A stretch of 51,578 bases of DNA from Serpentinimonas barnesii (GTDB lineage Bacteria; Pseudomonadota; Gammaproteobacteria; Burkholderiales; Burkholderiaceae_C): positions 1-51,578 of the forward strand of contig NZ_BAWN01000022.1 in NCBI RefSeq assembly GCF_000696225.1. Reading direction: 5' to 3'. The notes under the pieces are model-generated. The model had not been told where the DNA came from, did no database searches, and saw only the letters and a program-made list of their open reading frames with translations. Positions 35,659-45,851 of the stretch are shown one piece after another. Every line of letters begins with the position of its first letter. Within the stretch, counting starts at the first letter, position 1. The position numbers and the translations under genes were made by a program.

Positions 35659-37215
35659 ATGCAAAACCGCTCCACACGCGCCCACCTTTCGCTGCGTCAA
35701 AAACTGATCGCCGCTTTTTTGTTGTTATTTGTCGCGCTCTTGGGCACGATGGCTGGCACGTGGTGGACCTTTGACCGCATCGACCAGCAAGCCGACCGCA
35801 TGGCGCAGCGCTATGCACCGCAAATCGAGCGCATTTCCGACATCCAGGTGCTGATGTTTCGCATCTCGCTCGAGGCGCGCCACGCCATGCTGGTGACCGA
35901 CCCGGCCGATGGGGCCGCCACGGTGGCGCGCATCGTGGCCTTTCGCGAGCAGAAAATGAAGCTGTTCGAGGAGTTCGAGGCCCACATCACCACCGATCGC
36001 GGGCGCGAGATCGCGGCCCAGATTCGCGCCGCCGATGTGGAGTTCTGGCGCCTGGGGCAGCAGGCCGTGGGCATGGTGCAGGCCGGCGATGTGCCCGGGG
36101 CTTTCAGGCTGCTCAGCACCGACCTGGTGCCGGCACGCGACCGCATGGTGGGCCATATCGTCGAGCTGCGCCAGTGGCAGCAGCAACTCATGGCCGAGGC
36201 CATCGCCGAGGCCGACCGCGTGGCCTTCCTTGCCAAAATCACGCTGGCGGCCCTGTCCACCTTGGTGCTGCTGATCGCTGCCTGGATGGTGTGGTCGGTG
36301 CTGCGCATGATGGAGGGGGCCTTTGCCCGGGCCCAGTCGGTCACGCGCCAGATCGCGGGTGGCGAGCTGGACACCCAGGTCTGGGTCCGGCCCGGGGACG
36401 AATTTGGCAAGCTGTTCGATTCCATCTCCAGCATGCAGCAGCGCCTCAACGAGGTGGTTTCGCGCGTGCGCCAGACCTCCACGGACGTGGTCAGGGCGGC
36501 CTCGGAGCTGGACCACACCAACCACGACCTGAGCCACGTCACCGGGCAGCAAAGCGAGGCCATCGAAGCCACCGCCGAGCACGCGCGCAGCATGACCGGG
36601 GCCATCGAATCGAGCGCCAGCAACGCCGACAACGTCAGCCGCTTGGCCGGCAAGGCGTCCGAAATCGCCTCGCAAGGTGGGCAGGCCGTGACCGAGGTGG
36701 TGCAAGAAATGCAGCGCATCGACGAGGCCTCGCGCCGCATTTCCGAGATCGTGAGCGTGATCGACGGCATCGCCTTCCAGACCAACATTCTGGCGCTCAA
36801 CGCCGCCGTAGAAGCGGCCCGCGCCGGCGAGCAAGGGCGCGGTTTTGCGGTGGTGGCCGGCGAGGTGCGCTCGCTGGCGCAGCGCAGCACGCAGGCGGCG
36901 CGCGAGGTCAAGCAGCTCATCGAAACCTCGACCCAGCGCGTGCAGACCGGATCGGCCGCTGCCGAGAATGCGGGCCAGACCATGCAGCGGGTGGTGGAGT
37001 CGGTCGATGAGCTCTCGCGCCTGATGGGCTCGATTGCCCAAGCCACGGCGCAGCAGCGCGCCAGCGCCCAAGAGCTGGACCGTGCCGTGGGTTCGCTGCA
37101 CGACTCGTCGCAGCAGAGTGCCGACGTGGTGCAGCGCTCGCAAGAAACCGCCGCGCGCTTGCGCCAGCAGGCCAACGACTTGGATGAGACCATGGGGGCT
37201 TTCCGGGCGGCCTGA
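35659..37215 (+). CDS. Methyl-accepting chemotaxis protein (tandem copy 1)
   Basis: The 518-residue chemoreceptor has TM1 at about residues 16-36 and a periplasmic helical sensor (about 37-192; [18 protein letters not shown]). TM2 lies at about 193-215, followed by HAMP and a signalling domain with tip [20 protein letters not shown] near residue 370. It ends [10 protein letters not shown] and lacks the docking pentapeptide. ATG 35659 is preferred over GTG 35653. It is paralogous to the next gene along its whole length, with the signalling half almost identical in DNA. The ligand is unknown. The 155 bases upstream contain a 9-C run at 35555-35563. Confidence 0.93.
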   Translation: MQNRSTRAHLSLRQKLIAAFLLLFVALLGTMAGTWWTFDRIDQQADRMAQRYAPQIERISDIQVLMFRISLEARHAMLVTDPADGAATVARIVAFREQKMKLFEEFEAHITTDRGREIAAQIRAADVEFWRLGQQAVGMVQAGDVPGAFRLLSTDLVPARDRMVGHIVELRQWQQQLMAEAIAEADRVAFLAKITLAALSTLVLLIAAWMVWSVLRMMEGAFARAQSVTRQIAGGELDTQVWVRPGDEFGKLFDSISSMQQRLNEVVSRVRQTSTDVVRAASELDHTNHDLSHVTGQQSEAIEATAEHARSMTGAIESSASNADNVSRLAGKASEIASQGGQAVTEVVQEMQRIDEASRRISEIVSVIDGIAFQTNILALNAAVEAARAGEQGRGFAVVAGEVRSLAQRSTQAAREVKQLIETSTQRVQTGSAAAENAGQTMQRVVESVDELSRLMGSIAQATAQQRASAQELDRAVGSLHDSSQQSADVVQRSQETAARLRQQANDLDETMGAFRAA

Positions 37216-37300
37216 AGGGGGCCGGGGAGGGTTGGCTTGCTGGCTGTATCATGGGCGCAAGCGGTTTGCAGCCGCCCTGCTCAACCCAAAATGCTCTGCC

Positions 37301-38884
37301 ATGCAAAACTCCCATTCGGGTACCCATTCAGGCTCCCTCGGCCGCAAATTGGTTTTCACCATCGTGGTGTTGTTTTCCACTTTGGCGATCACCTCTTTTG
37401 CCAGCTGGGTAATTTTGAACTACCTCGGCAACCACTCCGAGCGCTTGGCGCAGCAACACATGCCCCAAGTGCAGCGCATTGCCGACGCTCAGGTGCTGAT
37501 GTTTCGCATCTCGCTCGAAGCGCGCCAAGCCATGCTGGTCAGCGATACCGCAGCCAAGCAACAGTCTTTGGAGCGCATAGGCGCTTTCCGGCAGCAAAAG
37601 CTCGAACTCCTGCAGCAGTTTGAAGCCGCCATCGACACCGAGCGCGGGCGCGAGATTTTTGCCCAAATTCGCGCCGCCGACGCCGATTTCTGGCGCCTGG
37701 CGCAGCAGGTGGCGGGCAAAATCCAGGCCGGCGACAGCGCCGGTGCCTTTGCCCTGCTGCAATCCGATCTGGTGCCGGCGCGCGACCGCGTGCTGCAAGG
37801 CATGGCCGAGCAGCGCCAGTGGCAGCAGGAAAAGGTTGACAGCGCCCTGCAAAGCACCGAGCGCATCACCTTCAACACCAAGCTGGCCTTGGCCGTCGTC
37901 ACCTCGCTGGTGTTCCTGATTGCCGCCTACAACGCGCACACCTTCATGCTCACCATGCGCTCGTCCTTTGCCCGGGTGCAGCGGGTGGCGCACCGCATTG
38001 CCAACGCCCGCTCCACCGAAACCGACCCGCCCAACCGGGGCGACGAATTCTCCTCGCTGTTTGCCACCATTGCCGACATGGAGCAGCGCCTCAACGCTGT
38101 CGTCTCCAAGGTGCGCCAGGCCTCCGGCCAGGTGCTCAGCGCAGCGGCCGAGCTGGACCAATCCAGCGCCGACCTGCGCACCGTCACCGACCAGCAAACC
38201 GGGGCCATCGAGTCCAGCGCCGAGCACGCGCGCAGCATGACCGGCGCCATCGAGTCCAGCGCCAGCAACGCCGACAACGTCAGCCGCTTGGCCGGCAAGG
38301 CGTCCGAAATCGCCTCGCAGGGCGGCCAGGCCGTGACCGAGGTGGTGCAAGAAATGCAGCGCATCGACGAGGCCTCGCGCCGCATTTCCGAGATCGTGAG
38401 CGTGATCGACGGCATCGCCTTCCAGACCAACATCCTGGCGCTCAACGCCGCCGTGGAAGCGGCGCGTGCCGGTGAGGCCGGGCGCGGCTTTGCGGTGGTG
38501 GCCGGTGAGGTGCGCTCGCTGGCGCAGCGCAGCACGCAGGCGGCGCGCGAGGTCAAGCAGCTCATCGAAACCTCGACCCAGCGCGTGCAGACGGGTTCTG
38601 TAGCCGCACAAAACGCGGGCCAAACCATGCAGCGGGTGGTGGAATCGGTCGATGAGCTCTCGCGCCTGATGGGCTCGATTGCCCAGGCCACGGCGCAGCA
38701 GCGCGCCAGCGCCCAAGAGCTGGACCGCGCCGTGGGCTCGCTCAACGAATCGGCGCGCAGCAGCGCCGCCGTGGTGCAGCGCTCGCAAGAAACCGCCGCC
38801 CGCTTGCGCGATCAGGCGCACGACCTGGACGAGACCATGGGGGCTTTCCACGCCGAAGGCGGCAGCGGCTTGCAGCGCGCCTGA
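37301..38884 (+). CDS. Methyl-accepting chemotaxis protein (tandem copy 2)
   Basis: The 527-residue paralogue of the preceding gene has TM1 at about 16-41, a sensor with [20 protein letters not shown]2 at about 190-213, HAMP and a signalling domain. Its signalling tip is identical to that of copy 1. Sensor and HAMP have diverged while the signalling part stays near identical in DNA, indicating duplication with later exchange. It ends [18 protein letters not shown], without docking pentapeptide. The start ATG at 37301 matches the MQN start of copy 1. Confidence 0.93.
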   Translation: MQNSHSGTHSGSLGRKLVFTIVVLFSTLAITSFASWVILNYLGNHSERLAQQHMPQVQRIADAQVLMFRISLEARQAMLVSDTAAKQQSLERIGAFRQQKLELLQQFEAAIDTERGREIFAQIRAADADFWRLAQQVAGKIQAGDSAGAFALLQSDLVPARDRVLQGMAEQRQWQQEKVDSALQSTERITFNTKLALAVVTSLVFLIAAYNAHTFMLTMRSSFARVQRVAHRIANARSTETDPPNRGDEFSSLFATIADMEQRLNAVVSKVRQASGQVLSAAAELDQSSADLRTVTDQQTGAIESSAEHARSMTGAIESSASNADNVSRLAGKASEIASQGGQAVTEVVQEMQRIDEASRRISEIVSVIDGIAFQTNILALNAAVEAARAGEAGRGFAVVAGEVRSLAQRSTQAAREVKQLIETSTQRVQTGSVAAQNAGQTMQRVVESVDELSRLMGSIAQATAQQRASAQELDRAVGSLNESARSSAAVVQRSQETAARLRDQAHDLDETMGAFHAEGGSGLQRA

Positions 38885-38898
38885 AGCGGGCGCGCTTG

Positions 38899-38924
38899 GG
38901 TGTGGCCGTCTGGTGTGGCCGTCT
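38899..38924. repeat. 13-base tandem repeat upstream of purC
   Basis: GGTGTGGCCGTCT occurs twice head to tail in the 62-base gap between the second chemoreceptor and purC, ending 22 bases before the purC ATG. It probably arose by a small duplication. Any regulatory role is unknown. Confidence 0.55.
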
Positions 38925-38946
38925 AAGCAGCCGCTACACTTCGGGC

Positions 38947-39849
38947 ATGAGCAACGCACTGCACACCTCCACCCTCCAATCTTTGCCGCTGCTGGCGCGC
39001 GGCAAGGTGCGCGACAACTACGCCGTGGGCGACGACCGCATCCTGATGCTGGCCTCGGACCGCATCAGTGCCTTCGATGTGGTGATGAGCCAAGCCATAC
39101 CCGGCAAGGGCGAGCTGCTCACGCGCCTGAGCCTGTTCTGGTTCGATTACCTAGGCCGCCTGGGGCTGTGCCCCAATCACCTCACCGGCGCCGCGCCCGA
39201 GAGCGTGGTGAGCGCGGCCGAACAGCCGCTGGTGCGCGGCCGCTCGATGCTGGTGCAGCGCCTGCGCCCGATTCCGGTGGAGGCGGTGGTGCGCGGCTAC
39301 CTAGCCGGCAGCGGCTGGAAGGAGTACCAAGCCAGCGGCTGCGTCTGCGGCGTGCCCTTGCCACCGGGCTTGGTGAATGCGGCGCAGTTGCCCGTGCCCA
39401 TCTACACCCCGGCGGCCAAGGCGCAGCAGGGCGAGCACGACGAAAACATCACCTTTGAACAAACGGTGCAGATGATCGGCCCGGAGCTGGCCGAGCAGAT
39501 TCGCCGCGTCTCGATTGCCCTGTACCAAGCGGCAGCGGCCTATGCGCTGGGCAAGGGCATCATCATTGCCGACACCAAGTTCGAGTTCGGGCTCGACCCA
39601 GCCGGCCAACTGGTGCTGATGGACGAGGTGCTCACCCCCGACAGCTCGCGCTACTGGCCGCTGGAGCAGTACCGCGCCGGGGCCAACCCACCGAGCTTTG
39701 ACAAGCAGTATCTGCGCGACTGGTTGGAGACGGCAACCGTGGCGGGCCAGCCCTGGAACAAGGCCGCCCCGCCACCGGCGCTGCCGCCCGAAGTGATCGC
39801 GCAAACCGCCGCCAAGTACCGCGAAGCCTTGCAGCGGCTGCTGGGCTAA
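38947..39849 (+). CDS. purC: SAICAR synthetase
   Basis: The 300-residue enzyme joins aspartate to CAIR with ATP in purine synthesis. Motifs are [46 protein letters not shown] and the C-terminal DTKFEFGLD...[12 protein letters not shown]. The form is the longer type found in betaproteobacteria (about 300 residues). PurE and PurK, which make its substrate, are coded 3 kb downstream in the same orientation but separated by other genes. Confidence 0.96.
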   Translation: MSNALHTSTLQSLPLLARGKVRDNYAVGDDRILMLASDRISAFDVVMSQAIPGKGELLTRLSLFWFDYLGRLGLCPNHLTGAAPESVVSAAEQPLVRGRSMLVQRLRPIPVEAVVRGYLAGSGWKEYQASGCVCGVPLPPGLVNAAQLPVPIYTPAAKAQQGEHDENITFEQTVQMIGPELAEQIRRVSIALYQAAAAYALGKGIIIADTKFEFGLDPAGQLVLMDEVLTPDSSRYWPLEQYRAGANPPSFDKQYLRDWLETATVAGQPWNKAAPPPALPPEVIAQTAAKYREALQRLLG

Positions 39850-39875
39850 GGCCAAGCCCCAAAAGGCCCACAAGC

Positions 39876-40274
39876 ATGCCCTTGCAAGCCCTGCGCCGCA
39901 ACTCGCTGATCTGGCTGGCTTGTGCCCTGCTGTGGCTGGCGGCGCTGCTGCCCACGCTGAGCCAAAGCGTGCTGGCGCAGCCGCTGCGCGAAGGCTGGGT
40001 CGAGGTGTGCAGCGGCAGCGGCATGGTCTGGGTGCGCGCCGACTGGGAAGCACCACGGCCCAACCCCACACACGAAAACGCCGCCGCTGCCCCGGCCTGC
40101 GACTGGTGCCTCAAGCACCCAACCCCGCCAGCGCTGGGGCCTACCCCAGCGCTGGTCTGGCTCAACGCGGCTGGCCACAGCGCCCCTGCGGCTGCCGGCG
40201 CCCAGCGCATCGGGCACACCACCCAGTGGTGGCCTGCGCTGCCCCGCGCACCCCCCTTGCACACGCTGGCATGA
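39876..40274 (+). CDS. DUF2946 family protein
   Basis: The 132-residue protein has an N-terminal membrane or signal segment (about residues 10-34, LIWLACALLWLAALLPTLSQ). A short periplasmic part with EVCSGSGMVWV and a CDWC motif follows, a pattern of DUF2946. These proteins are usually found next to copper genes; here the PCu(A)C gene follows on the same strand after 124 bases. The function is not established, but the Cys pairs and context suggest metal handling. Confidence 0.75.
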   Translation: MPLQALRRNSLIWLACALLWLAALLPTLSQSVLAQPLREGWVEVCSGSGMVWVRADWEAPRPNPTHENAAAAPACDWCLKHPTPPALGPTPALVWLNAAGHSAPAAAGAQRIGHTTQWWPALPRAPPLHTLA

Positions 40275-40386
40275 ACGGGCGTGCGCTGGTTTGCAGCGCC
40301 GCCTTAATTTGTTTGCACCACCGCCGGGCACGAGCTCTGACGTGCCGGGGGCGTGCGTGCTTTGGAATTTTGTTTTATCCCCTTGC

Positions 40387-40393
40387 AAGGAGA
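40387..40393 (+). promoter_or_regulatory. Ribosome binding site of the PCu(A)C gene
   Basis: AAGGAGA lies 5 bases before ATG 40399 and decides the start against longer readings of the same frame. The gap 40275-40398 is more AT-rich near its end, so it may include a separate promoter. Confidence 0.7.
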
Positions 40394-40398
40394 TTGTC

Positions 40399-40950
40399 AT
40401 GCGTGCTTTTATTTTTTCCCTCGCCTTGGTTTGCTGCACCTTGGTGGGCACCGCCGCCGCGCAAAGCCCGGTGGTCACGGTGAGCGAGCCTTGGGTGCGC
40501 GCCACCGTGGCGCAGCAAATGGCCACCGGGGCTTTCATGCGCCTGAGTGCCAGCCACGACGCGCGGCTGGTGGCAGCCAGTTCCCCCGTGGCCGGCGTGA
40601 CCGAAATCCACGAAATGAGCATGGTCAATGACGTGATGCGCATGCGCGCCGTGGCCGGCCTGGACTTGCCTGCTGGGCGCACGGTGGAGCTGCGACCCGG
40701 TGGCTACCACGTGATGTTGATGGACTTGCGCCAGCCGCTGAACGCGGGCGAGCGCGTGGCCATCACGCTGGTGTTTGAAGACCGGGCGCAGCGGCGCTTC
40801 ACGCAGCAGGTCGAGGCCCCCGTGCGGGCCCTGGGCATGGGGGCCGCTGCTGGGCATGGGCACGGCGGTGGCGGCATGGGCGCGCACACGCCACCCGCTG
40901 GGCATGGAGGCCACGGCGGACACGGACACGGCGGGCCGCAGCGCCCCTGA
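40399..40950 (+). CDS. Copper chaperone PCu(A)C with His-rich tail
   Basis: The 183-residue periplasmic protein has a signal peptide (about 1-21, LVGTAAA) and the PCu(A)C copper site. The latter is His and Met in EIHEMSM, Met in MRMRAV, then His and Met in GGYHVML. The family delivers Cu(I) to the CuA/CuB centres of cytochrome oxidase. After residue 150 an unusual tail rich in Gly and His (GHGHGG, GHGGHGGHGHGG) probably binds additional metal. The DUF2946 gene precedes it. Confidence 0.92.
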   Translation: MRAFIFSLALVCCTLVGTAAAQSPVVTVSEPWVRATVAQQMATGAFMRLSASHDARLVAASSPVAGVTEIHEMSMVNDVMRMRAVAGLDLPAGRTVELRPGGYHVMLMDLRQPLNAGERVAITLVFEDRAQRRFTQQVEAPVRALGMGAAAGHGHGGGGMGAHTPPAGHGGHGGHGHGGPQRP

Positions 40951-40968
40951 AGTGGCTGCGCCCGGGCT

Positions 40969-41910
40969 TTAGTTCAAAGCCATGCTGAGCCGGCGCCGGT
41001 AGCGCGCCACCAGCTCGCGCTGCGGGTCGGTGGGGGCGCTGGCCTTGCCCGACAGCTCGATGCCGCCGGCGCTCTTGCCCGCCAGCGCCGGGTCGGCTTT
41101 GGGGGCGGGTGGCGTCATCAGCTCCAGCAGCCCGATGTAGGTCTTGCGCGCCAGCTCGTCGGCCCAGCGGCGGTCGCGACCGATGATTTCCAGCAGCTCA
41201 TCGAGCGCGGCCGGCCACTCGCCCAGGGCGATCAGCAGGCGGCTCTTGGCCATGCGGGTCTCGAAATCGCGTTTGTCTTTGGCAATGAGCTCATCGAAAC
41301 GCTCCAGCGGCCACTGGCCGCGCGCGTCGGTGGCAGCAAACAGCAGCGCGTTGAGCCAGTGCGAGAGCGCCTCGAAGCGCAGTTGCAGCGGAATTTGCGC
41401 CAGCGCCGGGGCCAGCGCCAGCTCGGCCTGCTCAAACTGCCCTGCCGCAATCAGATGCCGCACGCAATCGAAGCGCAAATCGTCGTTGGCGGGCTCGGCG
41501 TGCAGGCGCTGCAGCAGCCGCTCCAAGTGTTCTTCCTCGCTCAAATCGGCGGGTTCGGGCTCCTCATCCTGCGGCACCGGCGCCAGCTCGGGCAGGTGCT
41601 TGTCGAGGAAGGCGCGCAACTGGCCTTCGGGCAGCGCACCGGCAAAGCCATCCACGGGCTGGCCGTCGATCAGCAGCACGCAGGTGGGGATGCTGCGGAT
41701 GCCAAAGGCCGCCGCCAGTTGCTGCTGCTGGTCGGAGTCGATCTTGACCAGCTTGAAGCGGCCCTGGTAGGCGATTTCGAGCTTTTCCAGCAGCGGGCCG
41801 AGGGTGCGGCAAGGCCCGCACCAGGGGGCCCAAAAATCCACCAGCACCGGCACGTGCGCCGAGGCGGCAATGACTTCGGTTTCAAAATTGGCTAAGGTGA
41901 CGTCGATCAT
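40969..41910 (-). CDS. cnoX: Thioredoxin-fold co-chaperone CnoX (YbbN)
   Basis: The 313-residue protein has an N-terminal thioredoxin domain with WCGPC (Cys31, Cys34) and the cis-Pro in [10 protein letters not shown]-terminal TPR-like helical half follows ([17 protein letters not shown], then [16 protein letters not shown]). YbbN/CnoX proteins are holdases that transfer substrates to DnaK and GroEL. Unlike E. coli CnoX (SxxC) this one keeps both active-site Cys, so it may also be redox-active. It is divergent from purE with 156 bases between. Confidence 0.92.
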   Translation of the reverse strand: MIDVTLANFETEVIAASAHVPVLVDFWAPWCGPCRTLGPLLEKLEIAYQGRFKLVKIDSDQQQQLAAAFGIRSIPTCVLLIDGQPVDGFAGALPEGQLRAFLDKHLPELAPVPQDEEPEPADLSEEEHLERLLQRLHAEPANDDLRFDCVRHLIAAGQFEQAELALAPALAQIPLQLRFEALSHWLNALLFAATDARGQWPLERFDELIAKDKRDFETRMAKSRLLIALGEWPAALDELLEIIGRDRRWADELARKTYIGLLELMTPPAPKADPALAGKSAGGIELSGKASAPTDPQRELVARYRRRLSMALN

Positions 41911-42066
41911 GGCGTGGGGTTACAGGGTATGGGAGGTGCGGCCCCCTGCGGCGCTGCGGCGGGCCGTTGCAACTGCCATTGTCGCCCAAAGCCAAGCCTT
42001 AAAATCGCCCCTTTGACCTGGGGCCCTCCAAGTGGGCGGCACCGGCCACCTTGGGCAAGGGCTGCG

Positions 42067-42582
42067 ATGGACGACTATATGAGTGCAACAGTGCAAATCG
42101 GCGTGGTGATGGGTTCCAGCTCCGACTGGGACACGATGCGCCACGCGGTCGAGATTTTGCAGCAAATGGGCGTGCCACACGAGGCGCGCGTGCTCTCGGC
42201 GCACCGCATGCCCGACGACATGTTTGCCTACGCCGAAAGCGCGGCCGGGCGCGGCCTGCAAGCCATCATCGCCGGCGCGGGGGGGGCCGCACACCTGCCG
42301 GGCATGCTGGCGGCCAAGACCACGCTGCCGGTGCTCGGGGTGCCGGTGGCCAGCAAGGCGCTGGGCGGGGTGGATTCGTTGCACAGCATCGTGCAAATGC
42401 CCAAGGGCATACCGGTGGCCACCTTTGCCATTGGCGCCGCCGGAGCGGCCAACGCGGCGCTGTTTGCCGTGGCGCTGCTGGCGCTGCACGACCCGGCCCT
42501 GCTGCAGCGCCTGCAAGCCTTTCGCAGCGCCCAGACCGAGGCCGCCCGCGCCATGACGCTGCCCCCGCAGCCCACGCCATGA
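42067..42582 (+). CDS. purE: N5-CAIR mutase
   Basis: The 171-residue enzyme (class I PurE) converts N5-CAIR to CAIR. Motifs are [36 protein letters not shown] and [16 protein letters not shown] 42067 follows an AAGGGC site. An in-frame ATG at 42079 would give 167 residues and is also possible. The stop overlaps the purK ATG (ATGA), so the two sequential enzymes are translationally coupled. Confidence 0.95.
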   Translation: MDDYMSATVQIGVVMGSSSDWDTMRHAVEILQQMGVPHEARVLSAHRMPDDMFAYAESAAGRGLQAIIAGAGGAAHLPGMLAAKTTLPVLGVPVASKALGGVDSLHSIVQMPKGIPVATFAIGAAGAANAALFAVALLALHDPALLQRLQAFRSAQTEAARAMTLPPQPTP

Positions 42583-43817
42583 GCCGCCAGCCGCACCCGA
42601 CCCAGCCACTGCCGCTGCTGCTGCCCGGCACCTTGAGCCACGCAGGGCAGCCCACCACCCTGGGCGTGCTCGGCGGCGGCCAGCTCGGGCGCATGTTTGT
42701 GCAGGCGGCGCAGCGGCTGGGCTATGCCTGCGCGGTGCTGGAGCCCGAAAGCCACAGCCCGGCGGCACTGGCCTGCCCACAGCACATCCAAACCGACTAC
42801 GCCGACCCGCAGGGCCTGGAGCAATTGGCGCAGCGCTGCGACGCCATCACCACCGAGTTTGAAAACGTGCCGGCCCAGGCGCTGCAATGGCTGGCGCAGC
42901 GCCTTCCAGTTGCGCCCGGTGCCGCTGCGGTGGCGCTGGCGCAAGACCGGATCGCCGAAAAAGCCCACTTCAGCGCCTGCGCGCCCGCCAGCGGCGTCGG
43001 CCCAGCCCCCTATGCGGTGATCGAAACCGCGGCCGATCTGCACGCGGTGCCGGCTGCGCTGCTGCCCGGCATCCTCAAAACCGCGCGCCTGGGCTACGAC
43101 GGCAAAGGCCAGCAGCGGGTGCGCACGCCGGCCGAACTGCAAGCCGCGTGGCAGCACCTGGGCCAAGTGCCCTGCGTGCTGGAACGCCTGCTGGCGCTCC
43201 AAGACGAGCTGTCGGTGATCGTGGCGCGCGGCCGCGACGGCCAGGTGGTGCACTACCCACCCCAGCGCAACCTGCACCGCGACGGCATTTTGGCGCTCAC
43301 CCAAGCCTGCCCGGGCCAGTTGGCGCCGGGGTTGGCGCAGCGCGCCGTGGCCGCCAGCCGCTTGATCGCCGCCCAACTGGGCTATGTGGGCGTGCTGTGC
43401 ATCGAGTTTTTTGTGATCGACGACGGCAGCGCCGAAGGCGCGCTGGTGCTCAACGAAATGGCCCCGCGCCCGCACAACAGCGGCCACTACACGCTCGACG
43501 CCTGCGATGTATCGCAGTTCGAGCTGCAGGTGCGCACCCTAGCCGGCCTGCCACTGCCCGCCCCGCGCCAGCACAGCCCGGCGCTGATGCTCAACCTGCT
43601 GGGCGAGCTCTGGTTCGACGCCCAAGGCCAGCCGCGCCATCCCGACTGGGCCGCCGTGCTGGCGCTGCCCGGCGCGCACCTGCACCTGTACGGCAAGCTC
43701 GAAGCCCGCCCCGGGCGCAAGATGGGGCACCTGACCCTGACCGGCGCCACCCCAGAGCAGGCGCAGGCCACGGCACGCACGGCGGCGGCCATACTGGGCA
43801 TCGCGCCGTGGCCCTGA
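42579..43817 (+). CDS. purK: N5-CAIR synthetase
   Basis: The 412-residue ATP-grasp enzyme makes N5-CAIR from AIR, bicarbonate and ATP, supplying PurE. Motifs are [58 protein letters not shown]-type sequence near the C-terminus (seen as [14 protein letters not shown]) and [16 protein letters not shown]. An N-terminal extension of about 25 Pro/Leu-rich residues precedes the conserved start. It overlaps purE by 4 bases and tsaC by 10. Confidence 0.96.
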   Translation: MSRQPHPTQPLPLLLPGTLSHAGQPTTLGVLGGGQLGRMFVQAAQRLGYACAVLEPESHSPAALACPQHIQTDYADPQGLEQLAQRCDAITTEFENVPAQALQWLAQRLPVAPGAAAVALAQDRIAEKAHFSACAPASGVGPAPYAVIETAADLHAVPAALLPGILKTARLGYDGKGQQRVRTPAELQAAWQHLGQVPCVLERLLALQDELSVIVARGRDGQVVHYPPQRNLHRDGILALTQACPGQLAPGLAQRAVAASRLIAAQLGYVGVLCIEFFVIDDGSAEGALVLNEMAPRPHNSGHYTLDACDVSQFELQVRTLAGLPLPAPRQHSPALMLNLLGELWFDAQGQPRHPDWAAVLALPGAHLHLYGKLEARPGRKMGHLTLTGATPEQAQATARTAAAILGIAPWP

Positions 43818-44902
43818 CGCTCGACTTGCGCGCCTTGGGCAGCGCCTTGGGCACGGCTGCGGATGAGGCCGCGGATAGAGCGTGCGGCGCAGCCGCTGCC
43901 AGCCTAGAGCCGCTGCTGCAGCGCGCCTGCGCCCAGCTGCAAGCCGGCCGCCTGCTCGCCCTGCCCACCGAAACCGTCTATGGCCTGGCCGCCGACGCCG
44001 ATGCGCCCGAGGCGGTGGCGCGCATCTTTGCCGCCAAGGGCCGCCCGGCCGACCACCCGCTGATCGTGCACGTAGGCGGCCGCCAGCCCGCGCAGTGGCA
44101 AGCGGCGGTGGCGCACTACGCCAGCGCCTGCCCCGACTTTGCCCTGCGCCTAATGGCCGCGTGCTGGCCCGGCCCGCTGACGCTGATCTTGCCGCGCCGC
44201 CCCGGCGTGGCCAGCGCCGCCGCCGGTGGGCAAGGCAGCATCGGGCTGCGCTGCCCGGCGCACCCGGTGGCACAAGCCGTGCTGCTGGCGGCCCAGCGCG
44301 TGGGCCTACACGGCCTAGCGGCCCCGAGCGCCAACCGCTTTGGCCGCCTAAGCCCCACCCGCGCCGAGCACGTGGCCGACGAATTTGCCGGCCTGCTCAG
44401 CGACGAAGAACTGCTGATCCTGGATGGCGGCCCCTGCCCGGTGGGCATCGAATCGACCATCATCGACTGCAGCCGCGGCCAGCCGGTGCTGCTGCGCCCC
44501 GGTGTGCTGCCCCTAAGCACCCTGGAAGCCGCCGCCGGCCAGCCGCTGGCCGCACGCGACGCCGCCGCCCCGCGCGCCTCCGGCACCCTGAGCGCGCACT
44601 ACGCACCGCGGGCCCGCTTGCGCCTGATGCCCGCGGCCGAGATGCAAGCCGCGCTCGACCTGCTCGGCCCCGAGGCGCGCCATTTGGCGCTCTACAGCCG
44701 CAGCCCGCTGCGCTGCGCCAGCGCCCACGTGGCACACGAGCGCATGCCGCAGCAGGCCAGCGCCTGCGCGCACGAATTGTTTGCGGTGCTGCGCGCGCTC
44801 GACCGCCCCGGCACCCGCTTGATCTGGGTTGAAACCCCGCCCGACGACCCGGCGTGGGACGGCGTGCGCGACCGGCTGCAGCGCGCGGCAGCGGCGGGCT
44901 GA
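43808..44902 (+). CDS. tsaC: Threonylcarbamoyl-AMP synthase (Sua5 form)
   Basis: The 364-residue protein makes threonylcarbamoyl-AMP, the first t6A intermediate. The YrdC domain is seen in LLALPTETVYGLAADAD and KGRPADHPLIVHV. It continues with GIESTIIDCS and a C-terminal Sua5 domain starting ASGTLSAHYAPRA. This two-domain form is longer than E. coli TsaC (190). The start is taken as GTG 43808, inside the end of purK; the first 30 residues are variable Ala-rich sequence. The partner step needs TsaB (coded at 9535) and TsaD, which is not in the window. Confidence 0.92.
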   Translation: MALTLDLRALGSALGTAADEAADRACGAAAASLEPLLQRACAQLQAGRLLALPTETVYGLAADADAPEAVARIFAAKGRPADHPLIVHVGGRQPAQWQAAVAHYASACPDFALRLMAACWPGPLTLILPRRPGVASAAAGGQGSIGLRCPAHPVAQAVLLAAQRVGLHGLAAPSANRFGRLSPTRAEHVADEFAGLLSDEELLILDGGPCPVGIESTIIDCSRGQPVLLRPGVLPLSTLEAAAGQPLAARDAAAPRASGTLSAHYAPRARLRLMPAAEMQAALDLLGPEARHLALYSRSPLRCASAHVAHERMPQQASACAHELFAVLRALDRPGTRLIWVETPPDDPAWDGVRDRLQRAAAAG

Positions 44903-44912
44903 ATACGAGACC

Positions 44913-45851
44913 TCAGGGCCGTGGCGCTGGCCCCTGCCAGCCTGCCGCCAGGCGCGCCTGCTCCTCGGCGGCCGGCAAAAATTCGACTGCGCCCAAGCGC
45001 TCGTAAAAATCCTGCAACGCCGCCTGCTGGGCCCCGCTGGCGGTCACGAAGCCGCCCTCGGGCAGGGTTTCGGTGGCGGCAAAGGCCACTGCCCAGCCGC
45101 TGTCCGGGGTTTGGCACAGCACCGCCAGCGTCTGCGTCACCTGCGCCGCCCCAACCCGGCTCTCTTGCAACTCGCGGCAATGCTGCCCCGGAGCGCGCTC
45201 AAAACTGCCCATCAGCTCCAGCGTGTCGGCCCCCCTGCGCAGAACCTGGCCACTGGGCAACGCCTGCAGCGCCGTCAGCACCCGCTCATCGCGCACCGGG
45301 GCTTGCTCCTGCGCCCAGTGCGGCTGCAGCGCCGGGGCCTGCACCCCGGGCCCGGCGCGCCACAGCAGCAGCAGCGCCAGCGCGGCCAAGGAGGCCAGCG
45401 CCAGCCCCTGCCAGAGCCACGGCGCGGCCCCTGCGCCACCCGACCCGCCTGCACCGCCAAAGCCGCCCGCGGCCGACCCGCCTCCCGCGCTGCCCGCTCC
45501 CCCCAAGGGCCCACCCCGCTGACCCAGCACGGCCCCGGCCCAATGGCGCAGCAGCCGCCGCCACGGGCTGGGCCCGGCCTGCGCTCCCTGCTCCGCGGCG
45601 CTCTGCGCCAGCGGCGGCCAAGGCGCGCTCATAATCGCTGCCACCAAATGCGGTGGCACCGGCTCCTGCAATTTGGCCTGGAAAGCCGAGCGGATCGACT
45701 CGCCTTGCTCCACCAGCGCCTGCAAGCGGCTGCGCAGCGCGGCATCTTGCTCCAGCGCCTGCTCCACGCGCAGGTAGTCTGCCTCGGCTTCGAGTTGCCC
45801 ATCCAAATAAGCCAGCAGGGTGCTCTCGTCAATCGCCATCTTCATGCTCAT
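44913..45851 (-). CDS. Membrane-spanning anti-sigma factor
   Basis: The 312-residue protein starts with a cytoplasmic anti-sigma segment (IDESTLLAYLDGQLEAEADYLRVEQAL, about residues 7-60). No H-X3-C-X2-C zinc site is present, so it is not a ZAS-type redox sensor. A Gly-rich stretch (112-143), one membrane segment (about 145-165) and a periplasmic part of about 145 residues follow, matching no fold I know. Its start overlaps the sigma gene stop by 4 bases, the usual arrangement of an ECF sigma and its inhibitor. The signal is unknown. Confidence 0.88.
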   Translation of the reverse strand: MSMKMAIDESTLLAYLDGQLEAEADYLRVEQALEQDAALRSRLQALVEQGESIRSAFQAKLQEPVPPHLVAAIMSAPWPPLAQSAAEQGAQAGPSPWRRLLRHWAGAVLGQRGGPLGGAGSAGGGSAAGGFGGAGGSGGAGAAPWLWQGLALASLAALALLLLWRAGPGVQAPALQPHWAQEQAPVRDERVLTALQALPSGQVLRRGADTLELMGSFERAPGQHCRELQESRVGAAQVTQTLAVLCQTPDSGWAVAFAATETLPEGGFVTASGAQQAALQDFYERLGAVEFLPAAEEQARLAAGWQGPAPRP

